Positions 47,167 to 55,724 of a stretch of DNA of 64,000 bases are shown here, in pieces. The position numbers were made by a program, and so were the translations under genes. The notes under the pieces are model-generated. The model was not told where the DNA came from. It saw only the letters and a list, made by a program, of their open reading frames with translations, and did no database searches. Source of the DNA: Streptomyces hokutonensis (GTDB lineage: Bacteria; Actinomycetota; Actinomycetes; Streptomycetales; Streptomycetaceae); assembly GCF_000376565.1 (NCBI RefSeq), contig NZ_BARG01000047.1, positions 124,001 to 188,000 on the forward strand, given 5' to 3'. The stretch's first letter is position 1, and the number at the start of each line of letters is the position of its first letter.

Positions 47167-49236
47167 TCAGAGGGTGATGCGGTCCACGTCGGAGGCGTAG
47201 TCCGAGGCGTTGCCGAAGGTGATCGTGTTGTCGCCGGCCTTCAGCTGGACGGGCACCGTGATCGAGCTCGGCTGCCCCCAGTTGTTGTCGTTGCTGCCGG
47301 GCAGGAACTGCTGGAAGGAGGTGTCACCCGTGCCGATGATCATCGTGCGGCCGGTGGAGCCGTCGGTGTAGTCGAGCTTCATCAGGTAGGTGCCGTCGCG
47401 GGGCGCGGTGACGTGGTTGACCGCCAGGGTTCCGGTGCCGCCGAGGTTGCCGACCTTCTTGCCGCCCGAGCACGCGGAGCAGTCGCCCACGGAGGCGTTG
47501 CCGGTGAGGGTGTTCCCGGAGGCCTCGGCCTCGTAGGACACCGGTCCGCCGGCCGCCGGGGTGGTGACGTCAACTGCCTTGCTGGGGGCGGACGTTCGGG
47601 CCTTGGCGTCATGCGCGACCACGGTGAGGGAGTAGGCGGTACCGGCCTGCAGACCGCTCACGGTGGCGGAGGTGCCGGTGACGGTGGCCTTCTTGGTGCC
47701 GTTGGCGTACACGTCGTAACCGGTGGTCTTCGTACCGGAGTTCACCGCGCTCCAGGCGAGCGAGACGCTGCCGGCCGTCGACGCGGTGCCGTGCACGTTC
47801 AGCGGTACACCCGGGTGGCTGCCGGTCGCGGCGGGCGTGATGCGCAGCAGACGCGAGCCGTGCGGGGCCAGGTTGTCGGTGAACCTGCCGCTCACCGAGC
47901 CGAGGTTCTTGTGGCTCCACAGGTCACGGACCTTGGCCTTGCCGCTGATGCCGAGGTCGCTGAAGTCCGCGGTCACGTCCGAGTAGCCCTTGCCCAGGTT
48001 GAACAGGGCCACGGTGTAACTGCCGTCCGAGTTGCGGGCGTACCAGGTCTGCTGGGGCGTCTTCTGGCTGACCGGCCTGGCCGGGTTGCCCGCCTGGTCG
48101 ACCGCGATGACCTCGTCGTTGGTGAGCAGCTTCAGGCCGTACTTGTCGAGCTTGGTGAGGTCGTCACCGATGTACAGCGGCGCGGCCTCGATGGCCCACA
48201 GCGTCATGTAGCTCTGCCGCTCGGTCTGGTTGACGCCGTCCATGACGTCCGAGCCCACGTCGAGCGAGTCGAGGTTGTTCCAGTGGCCGGGCCCTGCGTC
48301 GTCGATCCACGGCACGACGTCGTTCCAGCGCGCCTTCACGGAGTTGTTCCACGTCACCAGGGTGTCGCAGTAGCACTCGACGTCCGTGTCGATGCGCCAG
48401 CCGTTGGAGTTGGCCTTCCAGACGTCGGCCTGGTTGTGGCTGAGCGACCAGGACAGGGTGAACTCGATGGGCCGCCCGGTGTTCTTCAGGGCGGTGTGCC
48501 AGGCCTGGATGTCGGGGACGTTGTTGTGCGCCGCGTCGCCCTGGTTGGAACCGGGGCCCACGCCGTCGATCTTGAGGAAGTCGACGCCGAAGGAGGCCAG
48601 TTGGTCGGCCTCGGACTGGATGTACTTGGTGGTGCAGGGGCTGGAGAAGTTCAGCTGGTAGGAGACGTCGTCCCAGCCGCTGGTCTTGCGCAGGTCCGGG
48701 TAGACGATGTCCTTGGTGGTGCAGCCCGGCGCGTTGTAGATCGGCGTCCTGCCGTCGTTGTACGCCTGCTGGTAGAGGCCGACGGCCAGATAGAGGCCGA
48801 ACTTCAGTCCCTTGCGGTGGAGTTGGTCCGCGAGGTACTTCATCCCGTGCGGGAACTTCGTCAGGTTCGGGGTCGGCCGGGCATAGGCGTCGCCCTTGGC
48901 GTCGTTCCAACCGGCGTCCACGTTCACGTAGTTGTAGCCGTGCGACTTCAACTTCGAGGACAGCACGTCCGCCTGCTGCAGGACGTGCGCCTCGGTGAGC
49001 CAGTCCCCGCCGTAGCCGGGGAAGTTGGTCGACTCGACGCTCCAAGTGCTGTAGCCCATGTAGGGCTTGGCGGCCACGAGAGGCGTGGTCGTGGCGGTCG
49101 TGGTACCGGATGCCTGGGCCCCCGAGGCGTCCGCGGCGGTCGCGGCCCGTGCGGAGGCGGGCACGACGAGCGCCGCCGTCAGCGCGGTGAGGCAGGTGAG
49201 AGTTCTCAGACGTGTGGGTCGAGCTGGACGAGGCAT
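47167..49236 (-). CDS. Secreted GH27 alpha-galactosidase with FnIII and CBM35/CBM6-like modules
   Basis: Product of 689 residues. Signal peptide 1-31 (cleavage near ARA-A). GH27 barrel about 55-335: MGYSTWSVES, VNVDAGWND, nucleophile Asp in FLKIDGVGPG, acid/base Asp in WRIDTDVECY. A beta-sandwich domain extends to about 425, an FnIII domain covers about 430-520 (VSLAWSAVNSGTKTTGYDVY), and a carbohydrate-binding module about 525-689 begins VSYEAEASGNTLTG. It trims terminal alpha-galactose from polysaccharide outside the cell. First gene of the leftward operon; its leader is about 185 bases long. Confidence 0.92.
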   Translation of the reverse strand: MPRPARPTRLRTLTCLTALTAALVVPASARAATAADASGAQASGTTTATTTPLVAAKPYMGYSTWSVESTNFPGYGGDWLTEAHVLQQADVLSSKLKSHGYNYVNVDAGWNDAKGDAYARPTPNLTKFPHGMKYLADQLHRKGLKFGLYLAVGLYQQAYNDGRTPIYNAPGCTTKDIVYPDLRKTSGWDDVSYQLNFSSPCTTKYIQSEADQLASFGVDFLKIDGVGPGSNQGDAAHNNVPDIQAWHTALKNTGRPIEFTLSWSLSHNQADVWKANSNGWRIDTDVECYCDTLVTWNNSVKARWNDVVPWIDDAGPGHWNNLDSLDVGSDVMDGVNQTERQSYMTLWAIEAAPLYIGDDLTKLDKYGLKLLTNDEVIAVDQAGNPARPVSQKTPQQTWYARNSDGSYTVALFNLGKGYSDVTADFSDLGISGKAKVRDLWSHKNLGSVSGRFTDNLAPHGSRLLRITPAATGSHPGVPLNVHGTASTAGSVSLAWSAVNSGTKTTGYDVYANGTKKATVTGTSATVSGLQAGTAYSLTVVAHDAKARTSAPSKAVDVTTPAAGGPVSYEAEASGNTLTGNASVGDCSACSGGKKVGNLGGTGTLAVNHVTAPRDGTYLMKLDYTDGSTGRTMIIGTGDTSFQQFLPGSNDNNWGQPSSITVPVQLKAGDNTITFGNASDYASDVDRITL

Positions 49237-49429
49237 GTGTTCACTCCGTCAGGGCGCGGCTGCAGGCGGGGTTCCCGCCTGAGGTGTCGAGGTGCGGGGA
49301 GCCTCTCGGTGGTGGTCGTCCCGGGACATCACCGAGGGGGTTCGCTGGGACCAACGGGCGAGTGGGTGGGGGCCACACACTCCTCACCGGCGCAGGACCG
49401 TCCCGTCCGCCCCGACGAGGAGTGCGGCG

Positions 49430-49459
49430 AATCTAGGCTTAGTTTCCTTCCAGCGTCAA
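49430..49459 (-). promoter_or_regulatory. Promoter of the glycan operon
   Basis: Minus strand: -35 TTGACG (49454-49459), 18-base spacer, -10 TAGATT (49430-49435). This is the best sigma-70-type (HrdB) promoter in the window. The spacer contains AAGGAAA, the same core as the right half of the dyad in the opposing ROK promoter. The rest of the 369-base gap (49237-49605) holds the GH27 leader and no coding sequence I can support. Confidence 0.6.
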
Positions 49460-49569
49460 CATAGTCGACCGGCGGAAAACTCCGACCTTTGTGTGGCCAG
49501 GTGGGGGGTTTCGGCCACCTGCTGCCGAATGACCTGCGGTTTCAGGCCCATAGGGCCGATGAATATCCC

Positions 49570-49599
49570 TTGTCTTACTTTCCAAAGGAAAGGTAACGT
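49570..49599 (+). promoter_or_regulatory. Leaderless ROK promoter with an operator in its spacer
   Basis: -35 TTGTCT (49570-49575), 18-base spacer, -10 TAACGT (49594-49599), then 6 bases to ATG 49606. The spacer is filled by the inverted repeat CTTTCC-AAA-GGAAAG (49578-49592). A protein bound here would exclude RNA polymerase. It is predicted to be the autoregulatory site of the ROK protein. Confidence 0.65.
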
Positions 49600-49605
49600 C
49601 GCCCC

Positions 49606-50760
49606 ATGACCCTCGCCGACCAGCCGCCCGCGGCCGCACTCGTCCTGCAGACCCTGCTCCAGCACGGTCCGCTGAGTCGCGCCGAGATCGGCCGGCGGAC
49701 CGGACTGACCGCGGGAGCCGTCACCAAGGTGGCCACCTCGCTGATGGCCGACGGCTGGATCACCGAGGGCGGTCGGCCCGCCACCGAGCGGACGAACGGC
49801 CGCCCGGCGACCCCGGTCGAAGTACGGCCCGAACGCGCCCTGTTCGCCGGTGTGAAGGTCACCGGTGAGGAACTCATCGGCGTGCTGGCCGATCTGACGG
49901 CCCGTCCACTGGCCTCCCGGCGTGTCCGCCTCGACTCGCGCGACGTGGGCACCGTGGTGCTGGCCATCGCCCGGCTCGTGGACGAACTGCGTGCGGCCGC
50001 GCACCTGGAGGGCACCGCCGACCTCCACGGCGTCGGCGTCACCATCTCCGGCGACGTGGACAGCCAGTTGGGCACGGTCCAGTACTCGCCCTTCCTCAAC
50101 TGGCGCCGGGTGCCGCTCGCCCAGCTCGTCGAGACGGCCACCGGGACACCCACGGTCATCGAGAACGACGTACGCGCCCTGACCGTGGCCGAGCAGTGGT
50201 TCGGGGCCGGCGTCGGACTGTCGATCTTCGCCCTGGTCACCGTCGGCGCAGGCATCGGCGCCGGACTCTGTGTCGCCGGCCGGGTCGTCTCCGGAGCGCA
50301 CGGCGTCGCGGGCGAGGTGGGGCACCTCCCGGTGAGCGGCACCGACCGGGTCTGCACCTGCGGCAACACCGGGTGCGTGGAAGCGGTGGCCTCCACCCAC
50401 GCGATCGTCGAACAGGCCCGACAGGCCACCGGCGACGCGGAGTTGACCATGGACGGCGCGATCCGCCTGGCGCACACCGGCGACCCCGCCGTCCGGGCCG
50501 TCTTCGCCCGCGCCGGACACGCCGTGGGCCTCGCCCTGGCCTGCGTCGCCAACCTCATCGGACCGGAGCGCATCATCATCTCCGGCGAGGGCGTCGCCTC
50601 CTACGACCTCTTCGCCGACCACATCCGCCAGGCCTTCGTGGACCACGCCTTCGGTGCCGCGGTCGACTGCGATCTGGTGGTCCGCCCCCTGCCGTTCGAG
50701 GAGTGGGCGCGCGGCGGGGCGGTGGTCGCGGCACAGCGCGTGTTCGCTCCCGCGAAGTAG
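49606..50760 (+). CDS. ROK-family transcriptional regulator
   Basis: Product of 384 residues. An N-terminal winged HTH (about 10-70: GPLSRAEIGRRTGLTAGAVT) precedes a sugar-kinase-like ROK domain. The ROK zinc motif C-x-C-G-x2-G-C is CTCGNTGC, and GVAGEVGHLPV matches the ROK signature. Such proteins are usually repressors released by a sugar or sugar phosphate. It is divergent from the glycan operon and is predicted to control both promoters through the CTTTCC-AAA-GGAAAG site. Confidence 0.9.
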   Translation: MTLADQPPAAALVLQTLLQHGPLSRAEIGRRTGLTAGAVTKVATSLMADGWITEGGRPATERTNGRPATPVEVRPERALFAGVKVTGEELIGVLADLTARPLASRRVRLDSRDVGTVVLAIARLVDELRAAAHLEGTADLHGVGVTISGDVDSQLGTVQYSPFLNWRRVPLAQLVETATGTPTVIENDVRALTVAEQWFGAGVGLSIFALVTVGAGIGAGLCVAGRVVSGAHGVAGEVGHLPVSGTDRVCTCGNTGCVEAVASTHAIVEQARQATGDAELTMDGAIRLAHTGDPAVRAVFARAGHAVGLALACVANLIGPERIIISGEGVASYDLFADHIRQAFVDHAFGAAVDCDLVVRPLPFEEWARGGAVVAAQRVFAPAK

Positions 50761-50894
50761 GGCGGCAACGGACATGGGTGGGCTCCTGAACACCGGTCGC
50801 CCCTGCGGCCCGACGCGCGCCGAAGGGTGCACGCCCCGGTCGATAGTCTGCTGAACGATCAGGGCAACCACGCGCGCGATCACCGAGGTGAGAC

Positions 50895-52697
50895 ATGTCC
50901 TTCACCACCCGCCCCACCCTCCAGGGCACCTTCGGCATGGTGTCCTCCACCCACTGGCTGGCCTCGCAGTCCGCGATGGCCGTCCTGGAGGACGGCGGCA
51001 ACGCCTACGACGCCGCCGTCGCCGGGGCCTTCGTCCTGCACGTCGTCGAGCCGCACCTCAACGGCCCGGCCGGCGAGGTGCCCATCCTGCTCGCCCCGGC
51101 GGGCCGCGAGGTGCGGGTGCTGTGCGGACAGGGCGTCGCCCCCGCCGGAGCCACGATCGACCACTACAGCGGACTCGGTCTGGATCTCGTACCCGGCACG
51201 GGCCCCCTCGCCGCGGCCGTCCCAGGTGCCTTCGACGCCTGGATGCTGCTGCTCCGCGACCACGGCACGAAGTCCCTCGCCGACGTCCTGAAGTACGCCA
51301 TCGGGTACGCCGAGGACGGGCACGCGTGCGTGGAGAACGTCGGCGCGACCGTCGAGACCGTACGGGAACTCTTCGAGACGGAGTGGACCTCGTCGGCGGA
51401 CGTGTACCTGCCCGGCGGCAAGGCGCCCCGCCCCGGCGAGCTGTTCCGCAACCCCGCCCTCGCCGCCACCTGGAAGCGCCTGCTCGCTGAGGTCCACGGG
51501 GCGGGGGACCGGGAGGCCCAGATCGAGGCGGCGCGGGCGGTGTGGCGGTCCGGGTTCATCGCCGAGGCCCTGGTACGGCAGTCCGGGCGGCCCACCATGG
51601 ACACCAGCGGCGAGCGCCACACCGGCACCCTCACGGCCGCCGACCTCGCCTCCTGGTCCGCGTCCTACGAGGCACCCGCGACCTACGACTGGAACGGCTG
51701 GACACTCTGCAAGGCCGGCCCCTGGAGCCAGGGCCCGGCGTTCCTCCAGCAACTCGCACTCCTCCCGCCCGAGTTGCCCGCCTACGAGACCGCCGACTAC
51801 GTCCACCTCCTGATCGAGGGCTGCAAGCTCGCGATGGCGGACCGGGAGGCCTGGTACGGGGACGCGGGCGAAGAGGCCGTACCGCTGGGGGAGTTGCTGT
51901 CGGCGGACTACAACGCGGCGCGGCGGGAGCTGATCGGCGAGAAGGCGTCGTACGAGCTGCGGCCGGGCAGCCCCGGAGGGCGCGTTCCGCGGCTGAGCGG
52001 GCACGCGCGCGTGGTGGCGCCCGCGGAGCCGGGGTTCGACCCGATGGGGGCGGGGGAGCCGACCGTCGCGCGGCTCACGGCCGACGGCGGTACCCGGGGC
52101 GACACCTGCCACCTCGACGTCGTCGACCGCTGGGGCAACATGATCGCGGCCACGCCCAGCGGCGGCTGGCTCCAGTCCAACCCGGTGGTGCCCGAGCTTG
52201 GCTTCCCCCTCGGCACCCGGCTGCAGATGGCCTGGCTGGAGTCGGGACTGCCCAACTCCCTTGCTCCGGGCCGCCGTCCGCGCACCACGCTCACCCCGTC
52301 GATCGCCCTGCGCGACGGAGTCCCGGTGCTGGCCTTCGGCACACCCGGCGGGGACCAGCAGGACCAGTGGCAGCTGCACTTCTTCCTGGCGGTCGCCACG
52401 CGCGCGAAGGCACGCGGCGGGCTCGACCTCCAGGGCGCCATCGACGCCCCGAACTGGCACAACGACAGCTTCCCCGGCTCCTTCTACCCGCGCGGCATGC
52501 GACCGGGCAGCGTGACCGTCGAGTCCCGGATGGACGCGACGGTGGTCGAGGAACTGCGCCGGCGCGGCCACGACGTGACCGTGGGGGACGCCTGGTCGGA
52601 GGGGCGGCTGTGCGCGGTCGCCCGGGACCCGGCGGCCGGGATCCTCTCGGCGGCGGCGAACCCGCGCGGCATGCAGGGGTATGCCGTCGGACGCTGA
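50895..52697 (+). CDS. Gamma-glutamyltransferase family protein without signal peptide
   Basis: Product of 600 residues. Ntn-hydrolase GGT fold: GMVSSTHWLASQSAMAVLED at the N-terminus; the predicted processing and nucleophile Thr is in GDTCHLDVVDRWGNMIA, near residue 410, then PRTTLTPSIALRDG and FGTPGGDQQDQW. It lacks a signal peptide, unlike the secreted GGT at 16606, and resembles YwrD-type cytoplasmic relatives. Its substrate may be an intracellular gamma-glutamyl or acyl amide. GAGGTGAG precedes ATG 50895. Confidence 0.85.
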   Translation: MSFTTRPTLQGTFGMVSSTHWLASQSAMAVLEDGGNAYDAAVAGAFVLHVVEPHLNGPAGEVPILLAPAGREVRVLCGQGVAPAGATIDHYSGLGLDLVPGTGPLAAAVPGAFDAWMLLLRDHGTKSLADVLKYAIGYAEDGHACVENVGATVETVRELFETEWTSSADVYLPGGKAPRPGELFRNPALAATWKRLLAEVHGAGDREAQIEAARAVWRSGFIAEALVRQSGRPTMDTSGERHTGTLTAADLASWSASYEAPATYDWNGWTLCKAGPWSQGPAFLQQLALLPPELPAYETADYVHLLIEGCKLAMADREAWYGDAGEEAVPLGELLSADYNAARRELIGEKASYELRPGSPGGRVPRLSGHARVVAPAEPGFDPMGAGEPTVARLTADGGTRGDTCHLDVVDRWGNMIAATPSGGWLQSNPVVPELGFPLGTRLQMAWLESGLPNSLAPGRRPRTTLTPSIALRDGVPVLAFGTPGGDQQDQWQLHFFLAVATRAKARGGLDLQGAIDAPNWHNDSFPGSFYPRGMRPGSVTVESRMDATVVEELRRRGHDVTVGDAWSEGRLCAVARDPAAGILSAAANPRGMQGYAVGR

Positions 52698-52740
52698 TCC
52701 GGAGGGCGACACGGACAGTGAATCGGACGGTGATCGCGAA

Positions 52741-52769
52741 TCCGGGTGTTCATGGTGATTCCACCCGGA
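52741..52769 (+). terminator. Hairpin between the GGT-like and HisN-like genes
   Basis: TCCGGGTG (52741-52748) and CACCCGGA (52762-52769), perfect 8-bp arms with a 13-base loop, 44 bases after the GGT stop. Confidence 0.45.
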
Positions 52770-52818
52770 GTGCACCGGGCGGGTGTGGATTGTCAGTGGC
52801 CCGTGCTCTCATGGAGAC

Positions 52819-53661
52819 ATGATCGAAGACACCGAAACCATCGACGAGTTTCTCGTACAGCACACGGCCGACGTCGAGGACGCGATCCGCAAGGCGGCGG
52901 CGGCCGAGATCATGCCCCGCTTCCGGCAGCTCGCCGCGCACGAGATAGACCAGAAGAGCGGCCCGCACGACCTGGTCACGGACGCCGACCGCAACGCCGA
53001 GCGACACCTCACGCAGGTGCTCGGCGCCCTCCTGCCCGGCTCCGTCGTGGTCGGCGAGGAAGCGGTGCACGCCGACCCGGAGACCTACGAGGCGCTCCAG
53101 GGCGACGCCCCGGTCTGGATCGTCGACCCGGTCGACGGGACCCGCCAGTTCGTGCGCGGCGAGACCGGCTTCTGCACGCTGGTCGCACTCGCCCGGCAGG
53201 GCGAACTGCTCGCGTCCTGGACCTACGCCCCCGCCCGCGACCAACTGGCCACGGCGGTGAAGGGCGGCGGCGCCTTCCTCGACGGCGTCCGGCTGCGCCC
53301 CGGAGCCCCGGACCCCGCCCGGGACCTGGAAGTGGCCACCTCCCACCCGGACTACACGACGGACGCCCAGAAGCGCGCCCTGCTCGGCCTCTGGGCGGAC
53401 GGGGTGCGCACGCGCCCGTGCGGCTCGGCCGGCCTCGAGTATCTCGCCATCGCCAAGGGCGAGTTGGACGCCACCGCCTTCAGTTGGGAAGCGGCGTGGG
53501 ATCACGCGGCCGGCCTGCTCCTCGTCGAGGAGGCGGGCGGCGCCCACCTCACGCTCACCGGAGAGCCGTTCCGCATCACGGGCGGCAACGCACTGCCGTT
53601 CACGGCGGCCCGGGACGCGGCGACGGCCCGGCGCGTCATGGAACTGCTGCGGGCGTCCTAG
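52819..53661 (+). CDS. hisN: Inositol-monophosphatase-family phosphatase, HisN-type histidinol-phosphatase
   Basis: Product of 280 residues from ATG 52819 (TGGAG just upstream). Metal-binding motifs: DLVTDADRNAE, GEEAVH, IVDPVDGTRQFVRG and WEAAWDHAAG. The TRQF loop after DPVDGT resembles HisN histidinol-phosphatases of actinobacteria, which perform the penultimate step of histidine synthesis; inositol monophosphatase is the alternative. No other his genes are nearby. Confidence 0.8.
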   Translation: MIEDTETIDEFLVQHTADVEDAIRKAAAAEIMPRFRQLAAHEIDQKSGPHDLVTDADRNAERHLTQVLGALLPGSVVVGEEAVHADPETYEALQGDAPVWIVDPVDGTRQFVRGETGFCTLVALARQGELLASWTYAPARDQLATAVKGGGAFLDGVRLRPGAPDPARDLEVATSHPDYTTDAQKRALLGLWADGVRTRPCGSAGLEYLAIAKGELDATAFSWEAAWDHAAGLLLVEEAGGAHLTLTGEPFRITGGNALPFTAARDAATARRVMELLRAS

Positions 53662-53764
53662 GGTCACGGGTTCCGCACACTGGACGGACCGGCCCCGGGG
53701 ATGTCAGTCCCGCGGCATATCCTGACCCCGAGTGGCCATGGGCTGACGAAGAAGGGGTCCGAAG

Positions 53765-55183
53765 GTGCCGTCGATGCTCGATGCGGTCGTGGTGGGTGCG
53801 GGGCCGAACGGACTGACGGCTGCCGTGGAGCTGGCCCGGCGCGGCTTCTCCGTGGCCGTGTTCGAGGCACGGGACACCGTCGGCGGCGGCGCCCGCACCG
53901 AGGAGCTCACCCTCCCCGGCTTCCGGCACGACCCCTGCTCGGCGGCGCACCCGCTGGGCATCAACTCGCCCGCGTTCCGCGCCCTGCCCCTGGAGCGCTA
54001 CGGCCTGGAGTGGCTGCACGCCGAGCTGCCCATGGCGCACCCGTTCACCGACGGCAGCGCGGCCGTGCTCTCCCGGTCCGTCGCGGAGACGGCCGCCTCC
54101 TTCGGGCCGCGCGACGCGGGGACGTACCGCAGGCTGGTCGAGCCCTTCCTCCCCAAGTGGGACACCCTGGTCCGCGACTTCATGTCCCTGCCGTCCACCT
54201 CGCTGCCCCGCGACCCGGTCACCCTCGCCCGCTTCGGCCTGGCCGGACTGCCCCCGTCGACCTGGCTGACCAGCCGTTTCCGGGACGAGCGCGCCAAGAC
54301 CCTGTTCGCCGGACTGGTGGGTCACGTCATGGCCCCGCTCAGCGGCTTCGCCACCGGAGCCATCGGCCTGGTCTTCGCCCTCGCGGCACACGCGCGCGGC
54401 TGGCCGGTGGCCCGCGGCGGCTCCCAGTCCATCTCGGACGCCCTGGCCGCCTACCTGAAGGACCTCGGCGGCGAGATCCACACCGACTACGAGGTCAAGC
54501 GCCTCGACGACCTCCCCCCGGCCCGCGCCTACGTCTTCGACACCTCGCCCACCGCCCTGGCGAAGATCGCCGGCTTCGGCAACTACTACGAGAACTTCCG
54601 CTACGGCCCCGGAGTCTTCAAGGTCGACTACGCCCTGGACGGCCCGGTCCCCTGGACCGCCAAGGAGGCGCGCACCGCCGGCACCGTACAGATCGGCGCC
54701 GACAGCACGGAGATCGGCAACGCCCTGCGCGCCGCCTCCCGCGAGAACCGCGCCCCCGACCGGCCGTTCATGATCACCGTGCAGCCCGGCGTCGTCGACC
54801 CCACCCGGGCCCCGGCCGGCAAGCAGGTCTTCTGGGCCTACGGCCATGTCCCCAGCGGCTGGACCGGCGACCTCACGGACGCCCTGGAACGCCAACTGGA
54901 GCGCTTCGCTCCGGGTTTCCGCGACCGCGTCCTCGCCCGCGCGACCGCGGGCCCGCCCGAACTCGCCGCCCGCAACGCCAACTACGTGGGCGGCGACATC
55001 GGCACCGGCGCGGTCTCCGGCCTCCAGATCCTCCTCCGACCCAAACTCTCCCTCTCTCCCTACGGCACCCCGCACCCGGCCGTCTTCATCTGCTCCTCGG
55101 CGACCCCGCCGGGCCCCGGTGTGCACGGCATGTCGGGACACAATGCGGCGAAGGCCGTCTGGCGCAGACTGAGGCAGTCATGA
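53765..55183 (+). CDS. FAD-dependent oxidoreductase, phytoene-desaturase-like
   Basis: Product of 472 residues. Dinucleotide-binding motif AVVVGAGPNGLTAAVELARR at the N-terminus, then VFEARDTVGGGARTEEL. The C-terminus has FICSSATPPGPGVHGMSGHN, typical of the CrtI/carotenoid oxidoreductase and retinol-saturase-like group. The substrate is unknown and no carotenoid genes are adjacent. Start GTG 53765 (AGAAGGGG upstream) or ATG 53774 cannot be decided. Its stop overlaps the macrodomain gene (ATGA). Confidence 0.85.
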   Translation: MPSMLDAVVVGAGPNGLTAAVELARRGFSVAVFEARDTVGGGARTEELTLPGFRHDPCSAAHPLGINSPAFRALPLERYGLEWLHAELPMAHPFTDGSAAVLSRSVAETAASFGPRDAGTYRRLVEPFLPKWDTLVRDFMSLPSTSLPRDPVTLARFGLAGLPPSTWLTSRFRDERAKTLFAGLVGHVMAPLSGFATGAIGLVFALAAHARGWPVARGGSQSISDALAAYLKDLGGEIHTDYEVKRLDDLPPARAYVFDTSPTALAKIAGFGNYYENFRYGPGVFKVDYALDGPVPWTAKEARTAGTVQIGADSTEIGNALRAASRENRAPDRPFMITVQPGVVDPTRAPAGKQVFWAYGHVPSGWTGDLTDALERQLERFAPGFRDRVLARATAGPPELAARNANYVGGDIGTGAVSGLQILLRPKLSLSPYGTPHPAVFICSSATPPGPGVHGMSGHNAAKAVWRRLRQS

Positions 55184-55701
55184 CCACCAACAACACCACC
55201 ATCAAGCTCGTCCAGGGCGACATCACCCGTCAGACCGCCGACGCGATCGTCAACGCGGCCAACTCCTCACTCCTGGGCGGCGGAGGCGTGGACGGCGCGA
55301 TCCACCGCCGGGGCGGCCCCGCGATCCTGGAGGCCTGCCGAAAACTCCGCGCCTCCCACTACGGCAAGGGCCTGCGCACCGGCCAGGCGGTCGCGACGAC
55401 AGCGGGCGAACTCGACGCCCAGTGGGTGATCCACACCGTGGGCCCCGTCCACTCCCGCGAGGAGGACCGCTCGGACCAACTCGCCTCCTGCTACCGGGAG
55501 TCGCTGCGCGTCGCCGACGAACTCGGCGCCCGCACGGTCGCGTTCCCCGCCGTCTCCGCCGGCATCTACGGCTGGCCGATGGACGACGCGGCACGCATCG
55601 CGGTGGAGACCGTACGCGCGGCGGACACGTCGGTCGAGGAGGTCACGTTCGTGCTCTTCGACGAGGCGGCGTACGAGGCGTTCGACCGCCAGGTCAGCTG
55701 A
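55180..55701 (+). CDS. Macrodomain ADP-ribose / O-acetyl-ADP-ribose hydrolase
   Basis: Product of 173 residues, a single MacroD-type macrodomain. Motifs: LVQGDITRQTADAIVNAANS, GGGGVDGAIHRRGG (catalytic Asp and phosphate loop) and FPAVSAGIYGWP. It hydrolyses O-acetyl-ADP-ribose or removes ADP-ribose from modified proteins. Its start overlaps the FAD oxidoreductase stop. It is convergent with the reductase at 55725. Confidence 0.92.
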   Translation: MTTNNTTIKLVQGDITRQTADAIVNAANSSLLGGGGVDGAIHRRGGPAILEACRKLRASHYGKGLRTGQAVATTAGELDAQWVIHTVGPVHSREEDRSDQLASCYRESLRVADELGARTVAFPAVSAGIYGWPMDDAARIAVETVRAADTSVEEVTFVLFDEAAYEAFDRQVS

Positions 55702-55724
55702 CCAAGGGGCGTAGTCCCTCTGCC

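Noticed and set aside
42739..49464. Long plus-strand frames opposite GH95 and GH27 (868 and 779 codons)
   Set aside because: Val/Gly/Arg-rich shadows; the minus-strand genes have catalytic residues and ribosome sites.
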